From an uncultured Clostridia bacterium (GTDB lineage: Bacteria; Bacillota; Clostridia; UBA1381), in contig CAKSNH010000024.1 of assembly GCA_934476075.1 (NCBI GenBank), positions 1 to 26,458 on the forward strand: a stretch of 26,458 nt of DNA, written 5' to 3'. Shown in pieces: positions 23,080-26,458 of this stretch (its first letter is position 1; each line of letters begins with the position of its first letter). A program made the position numbers and the translations under genes. The notes beneath the pieces are model-generated. The model ran no database searches. It worked only from the letters and a program-made list of their open reading frames with translations, and was not told where the DNA came from.

Positions 23080-24360
23080 ATGACGGATTTACAAACATTA
23101 ATCGCATCGGTTGATACGTTTTGGTTATTTTTCGGGGCAGTATTGGTATTTTTCATGCAAGCGGGTTTTGCAATGGTTGAGGCAGGTTTCACTCGTGCTA
23201 AAAATACAGGTAACATTACAATGAAAAACTTGATGGACTTCGTTTTGGGAAGTATCATCTATTGGATTATAGGCTACGGCTTGATGTACGGCAAATCAGT
23301 CGGCGGATTTCTTGGTATCCCGACAGGCTGGTTCTCAAAATTGTCGGAAGCTGCATTGCTTGACAACGGTATGACAGAATATGCAACATTGTTCTTCCAA
23401 ACAGTGTTCTGTGCAACAGCGGCAACAATCGTTTCGGGTGCTATGGCTGAAAGAACTAAATTCTCGGCATATCTGGTATATTCGGTATGTATCAGCTTGT
23501 TCATCTACCCTATCGCAGGTCACTGGGTATGGGGCGGCGGCTGGCTGGCACAGCTTGGTTTCCACGATTTCGCCGGTTCGGGTCTTGTACATATGCTTGG
23601 CGGTACTTGCGCATTAATCGGTGCAGCTATCCTTGGTCCTCGTATCGGTAAGTATAACTCGAAAGGCAAATCAGTTCCTATTCAAGGTCACAACATTCTA
23701 ATCGGTGCTTTGGGCGTATTCATTTTGTGGTTCGGCTGGTTCGGTTTCAACCCGGCATCAACACTTAAATTGTCAGACGGCGGTTATCTTGTTGCCGCTA
23801 AGGTATTTATCACAACAAATATTGCTGCTTGTGCGGCTGCATTGATGGCTATGACATTCACATGGGTTAAGCACGGAAAACCTGATGTAAGTATGACTCT
23901 AAACGGTGTGCTTGCAGGCTTGGTTGCAATCACTGCAAACTGTGACGTTGTAACTCCTGTCGGTGCGTTGATTATCGGTGCTGTCGGCGGTTTGCTGATG
24001 TCATTCGCTATCGAATTCCTTGACCAGGTTCTTAAAATCGATGACCCGGTCGGTGCTATCGGCGTTCACTTTGTAAACGGTATGTGGGGCTGTTTGGCAG
24101 TCGGTTTATTCTCGGCAGAAGAATCAACAGGCTTGGGCTTGTTCTACGGCGGCGGTTTGAAATTGCTTGGTGTTCAGGCTTTGGGTGTTGTTTCACTAAT
24201 GGCTTGGGCAGGTGTTTTGGCATTTATCATGTTCCAAATTATCAAGAAAACAATCGGTTTGAGAGTATCTGCCGAAGAAGAAATCAACGGTTTGGATATC
24301 GAAGAACACGGTTTGGAAAATGCTTATGCTGACTTCCAGGCTACATACAGAGAAAACTAA
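23080..24360 (+). CDS. amt: Ammonium channel (Amt/MEP/Rh family)
   Basis: Conducts ammonia/ammonium across the cytoplasmic membrane. The 426-residue protein has about eleven hydrophobic helices. The twin pore histidines are at about H171 (SGLVHMLGG) and H330 (IGVHFVNGMWG). Other family markers are AGFAMVEAGFTRAKN, GAMAERTKF and LWFGWFGFNP. The cytoplasmic tail has the PII-interacting GLDIEEHGLENAY. There is no cleavable signal peptide, unlike E. coli AmtB. An upstream in-frame TTG at 23062 is part of the frame, but AAGGGAAGG lies 6 bases before the ATG at 23080, which is chosen. It is the partner of the PII protein encoded upstream. Confidence 0.96.
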   Translation: MTDLQTLIASVDTFWLFFGAVLVFFMQAGFAMVEAGFTRAKNTGNITMKNLMDFVLGSIIYWIIGYGLMYGKSVGGFLGIPTGWFSKLSEAALLDNGMTEYATLFFQTVFCATAATIVSGAMAERTKFSAYLVYSVCISLFIYPIAGHWVWGGGWLAQLGFHDFAGSGLVHMLGGTCALIGAAILGPRIGKYNSKGKSVPIQGHNILIGALGVFILWFGWFGFNPASTLKLSDGGYLVAAKVFITTNIAACAAALMAMTFTWVKHGKPDVSMTLNGVLAGLVAITANCDVVTPVGALIIGAVGGLLMSFAIEFLDQVLKIDDPVGAIGVHFVNGMWGCLAVGLFSAEESTGLGLFYGGGLKLLGVQALGVVSLMAWAGVLAFIMFQIIKKTIGLRVSAEEEINGLDIEEHGLENAYADFQATYREN

Positions 24361-24373
24361 TTAAGTACACTCG

Positions 24374-24407
24374 GAAGGCAAATCATTACGGTTTGCCTTC
24401 TTTTTTT
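24374..24407 (+). terminator. Terminator of the PII-amt unit
   Basis: GAAGGCAAA (24374-24382) pairs with TTTGCCTTC (24392-24400), followed by seven T's at 24401-24407. Confidence 0.93.
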
Positions 24408-24508
24408 GCATACAAAACGAAGAATTTTGTATAAACATATCAAAACTATATTCAAAAATTAAACTAAAACGGGAACATAAAAGCAAATAAATTCAGTGAT
24501 TATACACA

Positions 24509-24537
24509 TTGCAAAATATATACAAATGATGTATAAT
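24509..24537 (+). promoter_or_regulatory. Promoter of the SulP gene
   Basis: TTGCAA (24509-24514) and a perfect TATAAT (24532-24537) are 17 bases apart. The start near 24544 gives a leader of about 150 bases that begins with a stable hairpin. Confidence 0.75.
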
Positions 24538-24551
24538 TATAATTGAACTTG

Positions 24552-24584
24552 AACAGGTCTAAGAAATTAGACCTGTTTATTTTC
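24552..24584 (+). terminator. Leader hairpin before the SulP gene, possible attenuator
   Basis: A perfect 11-bp stem (24552-24562 with 24567-24577) is closed by a GAAA tetraloop and followed by TATTTTC. It begins about 8 bases after the predicted transcript start. The U-tract is interrupted, so it may be a weak terminator or a 5' stability hairpin. Confidence 0.5.
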
Positions 24585-24693
24585 GGTCAAATTTATGAGT
24601 ATGTTTGGAAGTGTGCAATTATAATATTGTATGTTTCCGTATGTACTTATAAAATAAAGAAACATTTTATTTTTACGGAGGTTTTTTATTTTT

Positions 24694-25968
24694 ATGTACT
24701 GTCCTAAATTAATCACAGCACTAAAAGGTTACAACAGACAAATGCTTGTAACGGATATTACGGCAGGGATTATTGTCGGAATTATCGCATTGCCTTTGTC
24801 GATTGCATTGGCTATTTCATCGGGTGTATCGCCTGAGGTGGGTTTGCATACGGCAATTATAGCAGGATTTTTCATTTCGCTTATGGGCGGCAGCAGAGTA
24901 CAAATCGGCGGCCCGACAGGAGCATTTGTGGTAATTGTATTCGGTATTATCGAGAAATACGGTTTGTCGGGGCTTATAATAGCCGGTATCATGGCGGGGA
25001 TAATCCTGATATTAATGGGTCTGTTTAAGCTCGGCGCATTGATAAAGTTTGTGCCGTCGTCTATTACGGCAGGGTTCACAAACGGTATAGCTATTGTAAT
25101 TTTCCTTACACAGGTTAAAGACTTGCTCGGACTTACTGTTTCAAAAGTGCCGTCGGAGGCATTGGGCAAATTGGTTTGCTACGGAAAGAACATATCGACG
25201 GTTAATATAGGCAGTATCGTGGTTTCGGCTATTGCGTTGGCGGTTATTATTTTCTGGCCGAAAATCAATAAAAAAATTCCGGGTTCGCTTATTGCGATTA
25301 TTATTACAACACTTTTGGTTACATTTATCCCGTTCGGCGTATCCACAATCGGTGCTACATACGGCGAAATTCCGTCAGCATTGCCTAAATTCACAATTCC
25401 GCAGGTTAATTTGCAGCTGATTATACAGCTTTTGCCGTCAGCGTTCACTATTGCATTTTTGGCGGCTATCGAATCGCTTTTGTCGGCGGTTGTTGCGGAC
25501 AAGATGATTGATGACGAGTCGGACGCAAATGCAGAGCTTATCGGACAAGGTGTGGCAAATATCATGACAGGATTTTTCGGTGGTATTCCGGCAACAGGTG
25601 CTATCGCAAGAACTGCCGCAAATGTTAAAAACGGCGGAAGAAGCCCGATTGCGGGATTGGTACATTCTGTGACATTGCTTATTATATTGGTATCGCTTAT
25701 GCCGTTTGCCAAATATATTCCGCTTGCTTGTCTTGGAGCGGTTTTGGCGGTTGTATCATACAACATGGGCGACTGGACGGTATTTGCACAAATGTTTAAA
25801 AAGAAAAACAAAACTCAGTTTATTGTTATGATGATTACATTTGTTTTGACTATTTTCTTGGATTTGGTATATGCGATTATAGTCGGAGTAGTATTGTATT
25901 TAATCGGAATATCTGTTTTGATGATTAGAAAGAGAAAACACAAAGCAGTATTATCTGTGGCTGAATAA
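24694..25968 (+). CDS. SulP family inorganic anion transporter without STAS domain
   Basis: A polytopic membrane protein of 424 residues. It has the SulP core at the N-terminus (GIIVGIIALPLSIALAISSG, then GGSRVQIGGPTGAF) and a second half with AAIESLLSAVVADKM and the GFFGGIPATGAIARTAAN signature. About 10-14 hydrophobic segments are visible. Typical SulP proteins continue into a cytoplasmic STAS domain of about 100 residues; this one stops after a short basic tail (RKRKHKAVLSVAE), with no sign of a frameshifted remainder before the terminator. The substrate (sulfate, bicarbonate, other anion) cannot be told. GGAGG lies 12 bases before the ATG, a long spacing. It has its own promoter and terminator. 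Confidence 0.9.
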   Translation: MYCPKLITALKGYNRQMLVTDITAGIIVGIIALPLSIALAISSGVSPEVGLHTAIIAGFFISLMGGSRVQIGGPTGAFVVIVFGIIEKYGLSGLIIAGIMAGIILILMGLFKLGALIKFVPSSITAGFTNGIAIVIFLTQVKDLLGLTVSKVPSEALGKLVCYGKNISTVNIGSIVVSAIALAVIIFWPKINKKIPGSLIAIIITTLLVTFIPFGVSTIGATYGEIPSALPKFTIPQVNLQLIIQLLPSAFTIAFLAAIESLLSAVVADKMIDDESDANAELIGQGVANIMTGFFGGIPATGAIARTAANVKNGGRSPIAGLVHSVTLLIILVSLMPFAKYIPLACLGAVLAVVSYNMGDWTVFAQMFKKKNKTQFIVMMITFVLTIFLDLVYAIIVGVVLYLIGISVLMIRKRKHKAVLSVAE

Positions 25969-25978
25969 TATGTGAATG

Positions 25979-26008
25979 AAAAAGTGCTGCTGCGGCAGCA
26001 CTTTTTTT
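25979..26008 (+). terminator. Terminator of the SulP gene
   Basis: A perfect 12-bp stem (25979-25990 with 25995-26006) has a TGCG loop and T's to 26008. Confidence 0.92.
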
Positions 26009-26029
26009 GTGGGAACATGGAGGTAGTTG

Positions 26030-26458
26030 GGGTGTGAAATTATAATTTATTGGGGTGTTTAGTAGGTTAAGCGTTCTGTCCAAGCATAGATAACATCAAA
26101 ATTTAGTGCAAACTGACGTTGTCTAAGTTTAGCGGTGGGAACGTTTCATGTTCCCATAGGTGTAGACATTGTCAAAGTAACTCGAACCCTTTGGAGTCCT
26201 CTTTGTCCACGTCCACAAAGAGGACGGAAAAGTCCGCAAGGGACACCCTTGACCCACACGCTGCAAAGCTAGTGCAAGCATAGGTATTCCAAATGTGTCG
26301 GCAAAATTCACTTATTGCCTAGGGGCGTGAATTTTGTGCCGTCCGAGCATAGTGCTTGCGATGAGTTTGATTAAACATCGGGCACAAACAAAGCATAGAT
26401 ACGGCATACCCTCTGTGCCCACTGAATATAGATATACGCTTTTTGCGTGTCCTGTGGG
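26030..26458. repeat. Long palindromic repeat element, right copy (truncated by window edge)
   Basis: This non-coding stretch starts soon after the SulP terminator. The first part (to 26236) is the outer arm, the reverse complement of 587-795. A short linker follows, then 26266-26295 resembles 1-29 with substitutions. Bases 26296-26359 and 26383-26452 are identical to 30-93 and 118-187. By alignment with the left copy, the centre of symmetry would fall near 26518, beyond the window, so only the left arm is present. Short frames inside (such as 26129-26311 minus) cross hairpins, have no convincing start and are not called as genes. Confidence 0.78.
26296..26452 (+). repeat. Conserved inner block of the repeat element, copy 2
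   Basis: Two perfectly conserved segments of 64 and 70 bases match the left copy and flank a 23-base segment (26360-26382) unrelated in sequence to its left counterpart. The 10-bp stem 26302-26311 with 26327-26336 is retained. Confidence 0.9.

Larger units (their letters stand above)
24361..24693. other. Intergenic region between amt and the SulP gene
   Basis: This 333-base gap holds the amt terminator, a promoter at 24509-24537, a GAAA-capped hairpin at 24552-24577 and a ribosome binding site (GGAGG, 24677-24681). The remainder is AT-rich with no open reading frame of note. Confidence 0.7.

Noticed and set aside
1..26458. Window as a circular plasmid or phage with direct terminal repeats
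   Set aside because: The shared ends are not identical overlaps: they differ at 94-117, before position 30 and in the outer arms. No replication, plasmid or phage gene is present and the content is core chromosomal.
1..26458. CRISPR arrays, tRNA or rRNA genes, insertion-sequence transposases
   Set aside because: Scanned by eye: no regularly spaced short repeats, no cloverleaf-like conserved tRNA segments, no rRNA landmarks and no transposase motifs were seen.

Overview
The window looks like a chromosomal segment of a motile, endospore-forming, low-GC Firmicute of the Clostridia type. The reasons are a spoIIR homologue, flagellar and chemotaxis genes, strong AGGAGG-type ribosome binding sites, near-consensus TTGACA-N17-TATAAT promoters and many U-tract terminators. 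No rRNA, tRNA, CRISPR array, insertion-sequence transposase or prophage gene was seen. The genus cannot be fixed from this sequence alone.

Layout: (1) 1-795 is a non-coding repeat element, cut by the window edge. (2) tyrA (+) and a Uup-like ABC-F ATPase (-) converge on a shared terminator. (3) 3706-14511 is a minus-strand flagellar/chemotaxis operon, read fliD - fliS - FliT/FlgN-like - DUF327 - cheY - cheA - cheW - [hairpin terminator] - cheR - cheB - cheW - mcp. (4) 14931-21348 is plus strand: galE with its own consensus promoter and terminator, then a DUF624 membrane protein, mnmG, an AI-2E/PerM family membrane protein and an HI0933-type flavoprotein, tightly spaced. (5) A 70-residue single-helix membrane protein (-) diverges from spoIIR (+). 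(6) A nitrogen module follows: PII protein and ammonium channel behind a leader containing a terminator. (7) A SulP anion transporter without a STAS domain has its own promoter and a leader hairpin. (8) 26030-26458 is a second copy of the repeat element, also cut by the window edge.

The chemotaxis operon holds one membrane receptor, the kinase CheA, two CheW couplers, the adaptation enzymes CheR and CheB, and CheY. It is joined to the filament cap (FliD), the flagellin chaperone (FliS) and two small proteins. PII and Amt form the usual ammonium uptake and sensing pair.

The most unusual content is the element at both ends. It appears to be an interrupted palindrome of about 1 kb centred near position 252. 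It has near-identical blocks in both copies, a variable bulged-hairpin cassette between two perfectly conserved blocks, and a stem with a compensatory base-pair change. It looks like a non-coding, possibly RNA-structured or non-autonomous mobile repeat. Other points to check are the PII leader attenuator with ANTAR-like hairpins, a terminator inside the chemotaxis operon, and three genes whose real start is probably a TTG six bases after a GGTG ribosome binding site.
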